DNA of 64,000 nucleotides from Cedecea davisae DSM 4568 (GTDB taxonomy: Bacteria > Pseudomonadota > Gammaproteobacteria > Enterobacterales > Enterobacteriaceae): the NCBI RefSeq assembly GCF_000412335.2, contig NZ_KE161030.1, forward strand, positions 2,074,328-2,138,327. The letters are read 5' to 3'. Position 1 is the first letter of the stretch. Every line of letters starts with the position of its first letter. The notes under the pieces were generated by a model. The model searched no databases. It saw only the letters and a program-made list of their open reading frames with translations, and had not been told where the DNA came from. Below are positions 16,507 through 26,656 of this stretch, piece after piece. Both the position numbers and the translations under genes were made by a program.

Positions 16507-17685
16507 TCAGTAAGGCAGCAGGCTGGCATTATCTGACGGTTTTACTTCTTTCAGCACGACTTTGTTGATGCCGTTTGCTCCGGCTGGCACTATCCTGGTG
16601 ACTTTGAAGTTTGCCAGCGGAGAATAAATTTTTTCTTCTTCGGTCACGCTATTACCGAATGAAAGTCCGTTACCCACAAAGATCCCTCTCGAGCTGTTGC
16701 CCTCAACCTCAAACATGACTTTTACCGCATCTTTGCTGTCGTTGGCGAATTCTTTGGCCACGTTGGCGCTTTTAGAAGTGGAGAAAAACTGGCCCAGCTT
16801 ATAGGTCTGGCCGTTGGTGAGGGCATTAAAACCGGCCTGCGTCATTCCCTGCCCACGGTGTGTTTTAATGGTTTCACCGCCCGGTGTATACCACGCTTTA
16901 GCGCCAGCTTTGACCAGCGAACTGAGGTTAGTCGAACAGGCATTAATGGTATTTTTTATATCTTTATTCCCGCCGGAGAAAATATCATCGCCTTTGCTTC
17001 TTTGGTACTCGGCGATAACTTTGCTGCCGCTCAGGCTGCCCGGTGTTTTTGACTGCCCGGACTGGTAGCGCGCCTCGGTATTTAACGCTTTGCAGCCTGC
17101 ATCACTTTGATAAATAAGTGAGAATTCCTGCCTGGTTTTTTTACTGGCTACATCGTTGCTGGTTTTAACTATTGTGGTGGAGGTTGTTTTCTGAGTGGTG
17201 ACTACAGGGGTTTGAATTTGCCTGGTGAGCTCTTTCTTCTTATTCATATTATCATTTAATTCTGATTCCTTTTTTTCCAGTGTTGTGTGGTTGGTCGATA
17301 TTTCTTTTTTCACCAATGAGATTGCATCTGAAGCTGAAACCTCACTCCCCCTGGCACCCAGTTTTGTTGCCGCAGCCTGGCGCTCTTCCTGATAGCGGCC
17401 TCCGTTAAACATGTTTTTAATGAAATTATCACCTTCACCGGGTTTGAAGTTACTGCCCTTCAGACGAACGCTGCTGTCGTCTCCATGTTTATCAGCGATA
17501 GAATTTAGCCTGTTTAATGATTTCCCCCCTCTTTCTATTGAAATGGTTAATTGCTCGATTGAATTTCCGACCTTTTTTATGTTAGCGGTCAAATTCAGTA
17601 CTTCATCCCGCATTTCAGCCTTTGTGGGTTGAATGGACTGGGTTGCAACAGTGGTTGCTCTATTATTATTGACACTCATATTCAT
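16507..17685 (-). CDS. Putative effector ADP-ribosyltransferase (R-S-E class)
   Basis: A 392-residue protein without a Sec signal. The polar N-terminal half has Thr/Asn-rich stretches and a coiled coil (about residues 125-160, LEKKESELNDNMNKKKEL). The C-terminal ~140 residues carry the three motifs of arginine-type mono-ADP-ribosyltransferases: R277 in THRGQGM, S302-T303-S304 in GQFFSTSKS, and the E-x-E glutamates E349/E351 before KIYSPL. This is the ExoS/C3/VIP2/HopU1-like fold. It probably modifies host proteins after secretion, though an antibacterial role cannot be excluded; no immunity gene is evident beside it. The ATG at 17685 (AAGAGAA ribosome site) is preferred over an upstream TTG. 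The gene stands alone and lies next to core ansP. Confidence 0.8.
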   Translation of the reverse strand: MNMSVNNNRATTVATQSIQPTKAEMRDEVLNLTANIKKVGNSIEQLTISIERGGKSLNRLNSIADKHGDDSSVRLKGSNFKPGEGDNFIKNMFNGGRYQEERQAAATKLGARGSEVSASDAISLVKKEISTNHTTLEKKESELNDNMNKKKELTRQIQTPVVTTQKTTSTTIVKTSNDVASKKTRQEFSLIYQSDAGCKALNTEARYQSGQSKTPGSLSGSKVIAEYQRSKGDDIFSGGNKDIKNTINACSTNLSSLVKAGAKAWYTPGGETIKTHRGQGMTQAGFNALTNGQTYKLGQFFSTSKSANVAKEFANDSKDAVKVMFEVEGNSSRGIFVGNGLSFGNSVTEEEKIYSPLANFKVTRIVPAGANGINKVVLKEVKPSDNASLLPY

Positions 17686-18010
17686 AGGTGTGTTCTCTTT
17701 AAAGGTAAAAGGCAAAAAAAATTACTCAACGATATATTCTTTCCGATAATGCGTTAGTTAATGCTGGAAAGCTTTCAAGAAACGCTTCTGAAAGGGCGAG
17801 AAAGGAGCGGAGGCATAACGAAGGTGAGTCTTAAAAAAACGCACGCAGCTCTTTACCTGTTTACCCCAAATCTTGCTAACTCGTGCCTGAAGACGAAAAA
17901 CTTGTTTGTTTACCCGGGCGGGTGGTTTACAGTCGCCACCAGGCTTAATGCTTGTAAGGCCTTATTACACATAGAAAAAACAAGTTCTTTTTACATGGGA
18001 AGGATAGAGC
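17686..18010. other. Divergent promoter region, no gene seen
   Basis: This 325-base stretch lies between the ADP-ribosyltransferase gene and a DMT transporter. A 116-codon frame runs through it but extends into the transporter in another frame and has no homology, so it was rejected. A small GGTGG/CCACC hairpin lies at 17921-17940. No regulator site was recognised. Confidence 0.5.
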
Positions 18011-18913
18011 ATGCGAGCATCAGATTATCTCCGATTGTTGTTTCTTGCCGCGGTCTGGGGCGCCAGTTTTCTCTTTATGAAAATAGCCGCGCCGGAATTT
18101 GGCGCTATTAATACGGCGTTTTTAAGGGTCTTTTTCGGATTTTTTGGGCTGGCCGTTATTCTCTTTATTCTGAAATCATCCTTTAACTTTGACGGCAAGT
18201 TTCGCTCCGCGCTTGTGCTGGGAGCAATAAACTCCGGGCTGCCATTTTTTATGTATTGCCTTGCTGCACAACTGTTACCCGCAGGGTATTCGGCAATCTT
18301 AAATGCAACGACTCCGTTAATGGGCGCGATCGTCGGCTTCTCCTTCTTTGGCGAGAAGCTTAGCGCCAGAAAATGGGTCGGCGTGGTGCTGGGGCTGGCG
18401 GGGATAATGGTCATCACCTCAGTCGGCGATGCTCATTCAACTAACGAGAAAATCTTTGGCATCATTGCCTGCCTGGTGGCGACTACCTGCTACGGCGTTG
18501 CCGGGTTCTTAACCCGCCGCTGGATCTCTGATAAAGGCGGGCTTGATCCTAAAATTGTCGCTTTTGGCAGCCAGGTTGGCGCGACGCTGTTCCTGCTTCC
18601 ATTCTTTGCCTGGAGCGTAAGCACAGGCCCAACCATAAACTGGATGCAGGGTAACGTGTGGCTAAGCGTGCTTGGGCTCGGTATTATTTGTACCGCCGTT
18701 GCCTATATTTTTTATTTCCGCTTAATTGCTGATATTGGGCCACTGCGCAGCCTGACGGTGACTTTTTTAATCCCTCCTTTTGGCGTCTTATGGGGATACC
18801 TGATTCTAAACGAGACCATCAGCGAAGGGTTTATCATCGGCGCGCTGATTGTCTGTGTTTCAGTCTGGCTGGTTATCAGCCCGGAAAAGAAAAGGGTAGC
18901 CGTAAACGGTTAG
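18011..18913 (+). CDS. EamA/DMT-family membrane transporter
   Basis: A 300-residue inner-membrane protein with about ten hydrophobic segments in two EamA repeats. The first repeat starts LLFLAAVWGASFLFMK and contains the hallmark ILNATTPLMGAIVGFSFFGEKLS; the second contains LTVTFLIPPFGVLWGYLILNETIS. Such drug/metabolite transporters export amino acids or other small molecules; the substrate cannot be told. An AAGGA ribosome site precedes the ATG. It is followed in the same direction by a YjbR-family gene after 83 bases. Confidence 0.85.
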   Translation: MRASDYLRLLFLAAVWGASFLFMKIAAPEFGAINTAFLRVFFGFFGLAVILFILKSSFNFDGKFRSALVLGAINSGLPFFMYCLAAQLLPAGYSAILNATTPLMGAIVGFSFFGEKLSARKWVGVVLGLAGIMVITSVGDAHSTNEKIFGIIACLVATTCYGVAGFLTRRWISDKGGLDPKIVAFGSQVGATLFLLPFFAWSVSTGPTINWMQGNVWLSVLGLGIICTAVAYIFYFRLIADIGPLRSLTVTFLIPPFGVLWGYLILNETISEGFIIGALIVCVSVWLVISPEKKRVAVNG

Positions 18914-18996
18914 CCGTTGCGGCAGAGCACCCTCTAATGGCGTTATAATCGGAGCGTGCTGGCAGCCGGTTTCTGGCACGCATTCAAGGAGAAACG

Positions 18997-22433
<3,437 letters not shown>

Positions 22434-22435
22434 TT

Positions 22436-22449
22436 ACTGTCTACACAGT
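22436..22449. promoter_or_regulatory. Possible operator in the lacZ leader
   Basis: ACTGT-N4-ACAGT is a perfect 5-bp dyad 21 bases upstream of the lacZ ATG. It could bind a regulator, but such short repeats arise by chance. Confidence 0.25.
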
Positions 22450-22816
22450 TCAGGGCAATATGTTGCTGAAAGCCGATGAAGTAAATAGGTGACCGGGTTC
22501 GGAAGAAAACAAATTTGCAAAATGTATATCCCGTCTTGTTCTGGATGAAAACCAGGCAAAGCGCCGCGAGCACAGAAGCCAGGCAGGCAATAAAATTCAG
22601 GGGGAATTAGTCGTTAAAGTTACAAATAGAGTTAATTTAATATCGTTAGATCAGCAGCTAACCCATTTTCACTGCCAATAAATGCTGATATCACTTTAAT
22701 AATCACCCATAAAAATGATCGTTTTATGCAAATTTAATTTTGCCCATATGCTTAGCTTGGCGGGCACCAAAGGATATAAAAAAATTTTAATATCTATGTC
22801 AGGAGTGGATTTGTTA
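22450..22816. other. AT-rich region between lacZ and a small orphan gene
   Basis: It must hold the lacZ promoter on the minus side. A 14-base sequence, ATCGTTTTATGCAA, at 22718-22731 recurs before the effector operon at 33166-33179, and in both places forms part of an inverted repeat with CATA. Nothing else was recognised. Confidence 0.4.
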
Positions 22817-23074
22817 ATGGTTAAATTATCAGGCTGCGCTCAATCATCCCGCACTATGGTGAATGTTGAGGCAGTGCATCAAAAAGAGAAGTTAAGTAAT
22901 AAAGAAACGAGGAGCGTTTCGCCAGTGGGTGAAAATCTGCTAAAAGCCGCAAATACAAATGATTGTAGCTTTATTATGGCGAAGCCATTTAGGGATGAGG
23001 CCTTTGTTGAAGGGCAGGTCGCCCGCAAAGCCTGTTCGTTCACGCTTATTGCAAAACCCGATGGAAAGGGGTGA
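22817..23074 (+). CDS. Small orphan protein, unknown
   Basis: An 85-residue frame starting MVKLSGCAQSSRTMVNVE, or two codons longer from a TTG at 22811 that sits five bases after AGGAG. No domain is recognised. It is polar, with one Cys near each end and no credible signal peptide; LSGC comes too early to be a working lipobox. It is convergent with another small orphan gene, and both lie in AT-rich DNA between lacZ and nhoA. Coding status is uncertain; the good ribosome site is the main support. Confidence 0.4.
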   Translation: MVKLSGCAQSSRTMVNVEAVHQKEKLSNKETRSVSPVGENLLKAANTNDCSFIMAKPFRDEAFVEGQVARKACSFTLIAKPDGKG

Positions 23075-23143
23075 GAAAAACGGAATGTAGCCATAAATTG
23101 ACTGGAATTGGCTGCAAAATAGAGAGTTAACGCTAGATTAAGG

Positions 23144-23169
23144 CAGGTTTGTGTAGTGATACAAACCTG
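23144..23169. terminator. Bidirectional hairpin between two small convergent genes
   Basis: CAGGTTTGT and ACAAACCTG form a perfect 9-bp stem with an 8-base loop. It lies 70 bases past one small gene and 17 bases past the other, with short T-containing tails on both sides. Confidence 0.6.
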
Positions 23170-23186
23170 TCATTACGATTTATGGA

Positions 23187-23471
23187 CTAAAACTCTCCCA
23201 TGTCATAGAGTTTCTTGACTGCGCCCGGGATGGGTTTATTGAAAGTTACATCTGGATTGAATTTTATTTTACGCAGCGGCTTAGTATACTGGTGCTGATT
23301 TTTAGCACAGGTATCTTTTTCATCAAAAATTATTTTTTCATTACTATTGCAAACGTCAGTAATATGAAGTGGAACTTTGTTTTTTGGGGAGTTTTGTTGT
23401 GATGCATTTAATGCCACGGCCCTTAGTCCAGGGCTCACAGATTTCGTAGCTGAGGTGTCTGTAGTATTCAC
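23187..23471 (-). CDS. Small Asn/Lys-rich orphan protein, effector-like
   Basis: A 94-residue protein that uses a GTG start; AAGGA lies seven bases before it, which supports translation. The N-terminus (MNTTDTSATKSVSPG) is Ser/Thr-rich and without a signal peptide. The rest is basic with two cysteines (HITDVCNSNEK and DTCAKN) and ends KLYDMGEF. No known domain is recognised. Composition is AT-rich compared with flanking core genes. A hairpin follows its stop. It could be a small secreted substrate or a remnant of a larger gene. Confidence 0.55.
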   Translation of the reverse strand: MNTTDTSATKSVSPGLRAVALNASQQNSPKNKVPLHITDVCNSNEKIIFDEKDTCAKNQHQYTKPLRKIKFNPDVTFNKPIPGAVKKLYDMGEF

Positions 23472-23684
23472 GATGATTTCCTTTAAAAATTCAACTGTGG
23501 GGTGGAGTAGTGCAACACACCCCGGTCATGCTAATTATTAAAAAACGCTCATAACTGTTTTCGACGATGGTAAAGGCGGTGTGCTATTGCGAAAAAATTT
23601 CTGGTACCAGAGCACTAACGATCATCTCCTCTGCAGGAGGCGCATTTATAGTGATGCCATTATTTACAGCATGGTATCAGCAAA

Positions 23685-24497
23685 ATGGCATTAGATCTCG
23701 ACCACTACTTCAGGCGTATTCACTATCGTGGGCCACGCGCCGCTTCCCTCGAAACTTTACGAGCCCTTCATCTGGCACATACCTGTGCTATTCCTTTTGA
23801 GAATCTGGACGTCCTGCTCGGCAGGACTATTCAAGTTGACGAAGATAGCGTGTTTGAAAAACTGGTTATTGCTGGTCGCGGCGGCTGGTGTTTTGAACAA
23901 AACGGACTGTTTCGCAACGTGCTCGCTGAACTGGGTTTCGAGGTGGAGAATTTGTCAGGCCGCGTACTGCTGGCAAACCCGCCACAGATGCCCGCCCGTA
24001 GCCATCGCCTGACCAAAGTCACGCTCGATGGCGAAGCGTGGATTGCCGACGTTGGTTTCGGAGGCAAAACTTTGCCCGCGCCGGTACGGCTGGTTGAAGG
24101 CGAGCTTCAGGCCACCACTCACGGCGTTTACAGCCTGGAAAGAGTGGAAAATGACTGGCTGCTTAAATTCCACGGCGACGACAAAATTATTAACCTTTAT
24201 CGCTTCAATCTCGAACCGCAATATCTCTCTGATTATGAAATGGGCAATCATTATGTGGCGACCTGGCCGCAGTCGCATTTCCGCCACTGCCTGACTCTGA
24301 GCCTCTACCTGCCAAACGGAGAGAAAAATACGCTCTATAGCGCTGGGGAAAATGCTCCCGCGTTTGAAAGCGCAGAGCAGCTTTACCATCATCTTCAAAG
24401 CGATTTCAATCTGAGGCTGGATCATCCGCGCCACGGTATTCAGCTTGAGGAGTTCTCAACAATGCTGGAGCGAATTGGCGTTATTCCTCACGCCTGA
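23685..24497 (+). CDS. nhoA: Arylamine N-acetyltransferase NhoA
   Basis: A 270-residue arylamine N-acetyltransferase with the full cysteine-protease-like triad: C69 in RGGWCFEQN, H107 in RSHRLTKV and D122 in IADVGFGG, the same numbers as in classical NATs. N-terminal RALHLAHTCAIPFENLDVLLG is the family signature. It transfers acetyl from acetyl-CoA to arylamines and O-acetylates N-hydroxyarylamines in the cytoplasm. It matches E. coli NhoA along its length. The ribosome site is weak. In E. coli it lies close to pptA; here the bet genes and others separate them. Confidence 0.93.
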   Translation: MALDLDHYFRRIHYRGPRAASLETLRALHLAHTCAIPFENLDVLLGRTIQVDEDSVFEKLVIAGRGGWCFEQNGLFRNVLAELGFEVENLSGRVLLANPPQMPARSHRLTKVTLDGEAWIADVGFGGKTLPAPVRLVEGELQATTHGVYSLERVENDWLLKFHGDDKIINLYRFNLEPQYLSDYEMGNHYVATWPQSHFRHCLTLSLYLPNGEKNTLYSAGENAPAFESAEQLYHHLQSDFNLRLDHPRHGIQLEEFSTMLERIGVIPHA

Positions 24498-24507
24498 CCG
24501 ATGAACC

Positions 24508-24574
24508 GCCGCATTTGTGCCAAACGGGGCGCGGAGATCGCCAACGATCCCTGTGACCTCGTTTAAAATGCGGC
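24508..24574. repeat. Extended imperfect palindrome after nhoA
   Basis: Three nested stems fold the same 67 bases: GCCGCATTT/AAATGCGGC (outer 9 bp), AAACG/CGTTT (5 bp) and GATCG-CCAA-CGATC (5 bp plus tetraloop). It starts 10 bases after the nhoA stop. It may be a terminator-like structure, a small structured RNA or a palindromic repeat. Confidence 0.5.
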
Positions 24575-24773
24575 ATAAAATTGTGGTTTAATTTTTTAGG
24601 GCAGTGAAATTATCTGGTTTCGCGCGAGAGGGTGGCGCTGCGGCAGCGATAATATGATGAATATTCAAAAATTGACGATACTTTGAAAATTTCCTTTATC
24701 AATTTGAGCTTTTTTCTTTTAGCATAACGGCGGTTCTAACTCAGCGTGGCACACCGGTTAACAAACAAACGTT

Positions 24774-24887
24774 ATGAAAAACATCTTTCTGGCAATCGTT
24801 CTCTCTCTTATGGTTATTGGCGCATTTGCGCACGATCCGCAGCCTGGTTCCGGGCTTGACGCTATTGCGGCGGTTCAGGGCAGGTAA
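24774..24887 (+). CDS. Possible 37-residue secreted or membrane peptide
   Basis: ATG to TAA encodes 37 residues: MKNIFLAIVLSLMVIGAFA, which looks like a signal peptide or a single membrane segment, followed by HDPQPGSGLDAIAAVQGR. No ribosome site is visible in front of it, which weakens the case. The rest of the 416-base gap between nhoA and the HD-domain gene contains only the palindrome at 24508-24574 and T-rich sequence. Confidence 0.3.
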   Translation: MKNIFLAIVLSLMVIGAFAHDPQPGSGLDAIAAVQGR

Positions 24888-24914
24888 CGGCTTCGCCACC
24901 CGCCCGGGAAAAGC

Positions 24915-25556
24915 TTAACCAGCCCAGCGGGAGGCGCGGATAATACTGCAGAAGTTCAGCGGGGCAAACGCTGGCTCCTTATCCTTTATAACATCGGCCT
25001 TCACGTTACCAAACGTGGTGGCTGGTTTGTGTTTTATCCCGTCGTAGAACGCCTGAATAATCTCTTCTTTAAACGCCGCCGGGCGAGGGTGCTGGTTCAC
25101 AATCTGTTCGCGCTGTCGGTCGCTGAATTTCTCATAATCAATCCCAAGCACATCCATTTCGACCCCTGCGGTGACCAGAGCGATTTCCGGCGCCATAAAT
25201 TCTGGGATCCCCGGCGTGGTATGCAGCGCAATTGCCGCCCACACTTTGTCGATATCTTCCTGTTTTACGCCGTACTGGCGTAAAAAGTCCCGGGCGGCAA
25301 AAGCGCCGTCTACTTCAAAGCGCTTATCGCAGCTACAGTGCTCGTGGGTCAACCCCATGTCGTGAAACATACAGCCGATGTAGAGCAGTTCATGGTCAAC
25401 GTTAAGCTCGCGGCGCTTCCCCGCAAGCGCGGCCCAGTAGTAAACGCGGCTGGAGTGGTGAAACAGCAGCTCTGATTCGGTATCACGCACCAGCTGCGTG
25501 GCATCGCGAGCCATTTTGCTGTCCGGAATGGCAACGCCATCAATATTCAAGCTCAT
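24915..25556 (-). CDS. HD-domain phosphohydrolase-like protein
   Basis: A 213-residue metal-dependent HD-domain protein. Candidate metal ligands are H in LLFHHSSRVYYW, the H-D pair in YIGCMFHDMGLTHEH, and H in ALHTTPGIPEF. The overall pattern (SRVYYW, CMFHDMGLT) resembles the cyanamide-hydratase-like branch of HD proteins. The substrate is unknown. The start at 25556 has an AGGAGAAAG ribosome site and replaces a 14-codon upstream extension. The gene is divergent from a GlxA-type regulator, with about 110 bases between the starts, so it is the likely target of that regulator. Confidence 0.8.
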   Translation of the reverse strand: MSLNIDGVAIPDSKMARDATQLVRDTESELLFHHSSRVYYWAALAGKRRELNVDHELLYIGCMFHDMGLTHEHCSCDKRFEVDGAFAARDFLRQYGVKQEDIDKVWAAIALHTTPGIPEFMAPEIALVTAGVEMDVLGIDYEKFSDRQREQIVNQHPRPAAFKEEIIQAFYDGIKHKPATTFGNVKADVIKDKEPAFAPLNFCSIIRASRWAG

Positions 25557-25669
25557 CTCTTTCTCCTCATGTTGGTGTTGAGGTAGCATAGGCCGCATTC
25601 AAAATGTCTCAAATAATCGTATGGCGACGATTATAGACATATGGCGTAAGAAGCGACGTGGAGACGGCA

Positions 25670-26623
25670 ATGGCCCATAACGTACTGATTCTGGCAGTCC
25701 CCGGCGTTCAGCTGCTCGACGTTTCCGGCCCGCTGGATGTGTTTGCCGAAGCAAACCGTATCCTGCGGCGCGAGGTTTATCTCCCGGGAGTGGTGGGCCT
25801 GGATGAAACCATCATTGTGGCCTCCTCCGGGGTAAGATTGCTGGCGGACTGCCTATTGGCCGATGTGGAAGCGGGGCGAGAAGCCACGTTTTTACTGGCC
25901 GGTGCGCCGGACGCGGGGGAGCGTTTTCTTAGCGAAAAACAGAGCGCTGATATTCTCCGTCTCTGCAAGCGTAGCCGTCGTTTTGGCTCGGTATGTACCG
26001 GCGCGCTGCTGCTGGCGCAAACCGGTTTGCTGAGCGGAAAGAAGGTCACTACTCATTGGTCAACGGCTTCGCTGCTGGCGGCGCGTTACCCGGAAACTGA
26101 CGTTACCGCCGATGCTTTATACGTTATGGACGGGCCACTGCGCACCGCGGCAGGCGTGACATCAGGCCTGGATCTGGCGCTGCGGCTGGTGGAAGAAGAT
26201 TTGGGGCGTGAAGTTGCCCAGGACGTGGCGGCAAATTTGGTCATGTTCTTCAAGCGCCCGGTGAACCAAAATCACTTTATTCGCGAGCAGAAAACTTCCC
26301 TGAGCGGGCGCAGCGCTTTACAGGATCTTCAGCGCTGGACGCTGGCTAATCTTGCGAATGTTGCCACGGTGCAGCAGATGGCCGCGCATATACATCTCAG
26401 CGTGCGCCACCTGACGCGCCTGTTTCATCAGGAGATGCAGATGACGCCGGGTGAGTGGCTGGAAGCGGAGAAGGTGGCAAAGGCCAGGCAATTACTGGAG
26501 GCGGGCGAGTTGCCGGTCAAAGCAATCCCAGCCGCCAGCGGTTTTTCAGGAGTGGATACGCTGCGGCGGGCATTTGTTCGCCGCATGGGGATAACGCCCG
26601 CCGCATATAAGAAACTTTATTAA
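25670..26623 (+). CDS. GlxA-family AraC-type regulator
   Basis: A 317-residue regulator with an N-terminal DJ-1/PfpI domain (residues 1-190, start VLILAVPGVQLLDVSGPLDVF, nucleophile-elbow cysteine C109 in FGSVCTGALLLAQTG) and a C-terminal AraC helix-turn-helix pair (VQQMAAHIHLSVRHLTRLFHQEM; PAASGFSGVDTLRRAFVRRMG). The DJ-1 domain is probably a ligand sensor. The start MAHNVL at 25670 follows a GGAG ribosome site and is preferred to the earlier ATG at 25658. It is divergent from the HD-domain gene and convergent with betT. Confidence 0.88.
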   Translation: MAHNVLILAVPGVQLLDVSGPLDVFAEANRILRREVYLPGVVGLDETIIVASSGVRLLADCLLADVEAGREATFLLAGAPDAGERFLSEKQSADILRLCKRSRRFGSVCTGALLLAQTGLLSGKKVTTHWSTASLLAARYPETDVTADALYVMDGPLRTAAGVTSGLDLALRLVEEDLGREVAQDVAANLVMFFKRPVNQNHFIREQKTSLSGRSALQDLQRWTLANLANVATVQQMAAHIHLSVRHLTRLFHQEMQMTPGEWLEAEKVAKARQLLEAGELPVKAIPAASGFSGVDTLRRAFVRRMGITPAAYKKLY

Positions 26624-26656
26624 TCGCGTTCCTGCTCGAACAGAAACGCGCCTGGA

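Noticed and set aside
17906-17928. Possible PhoP box before the DMT transporter
   Set aside because: TGTTTA and GGTTTA are 17 bases apart start to start, not the 11 required for a PhoP direct repeat.
7459-18001. TTTTTACATGGGAA occurs before both the large effector-like gene and the DMT transporter
   Set aside because: The match covers only the ribosome-site neighbourhood without symmetry; 14-base matches are expected by chance in this length.
17761-18111. 116-codon frame upstream of and into the DMT transporter
   Set aside because: It overlaps the transporter in another frame, has no ribosome site or homology, and likely crosses the promoter.
22817-23074. Lipoprotein signal (LSGC) in the small orphan protein
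   Set aside because: The Cys is only about seven residues from the start, too near for a working signal peptide.
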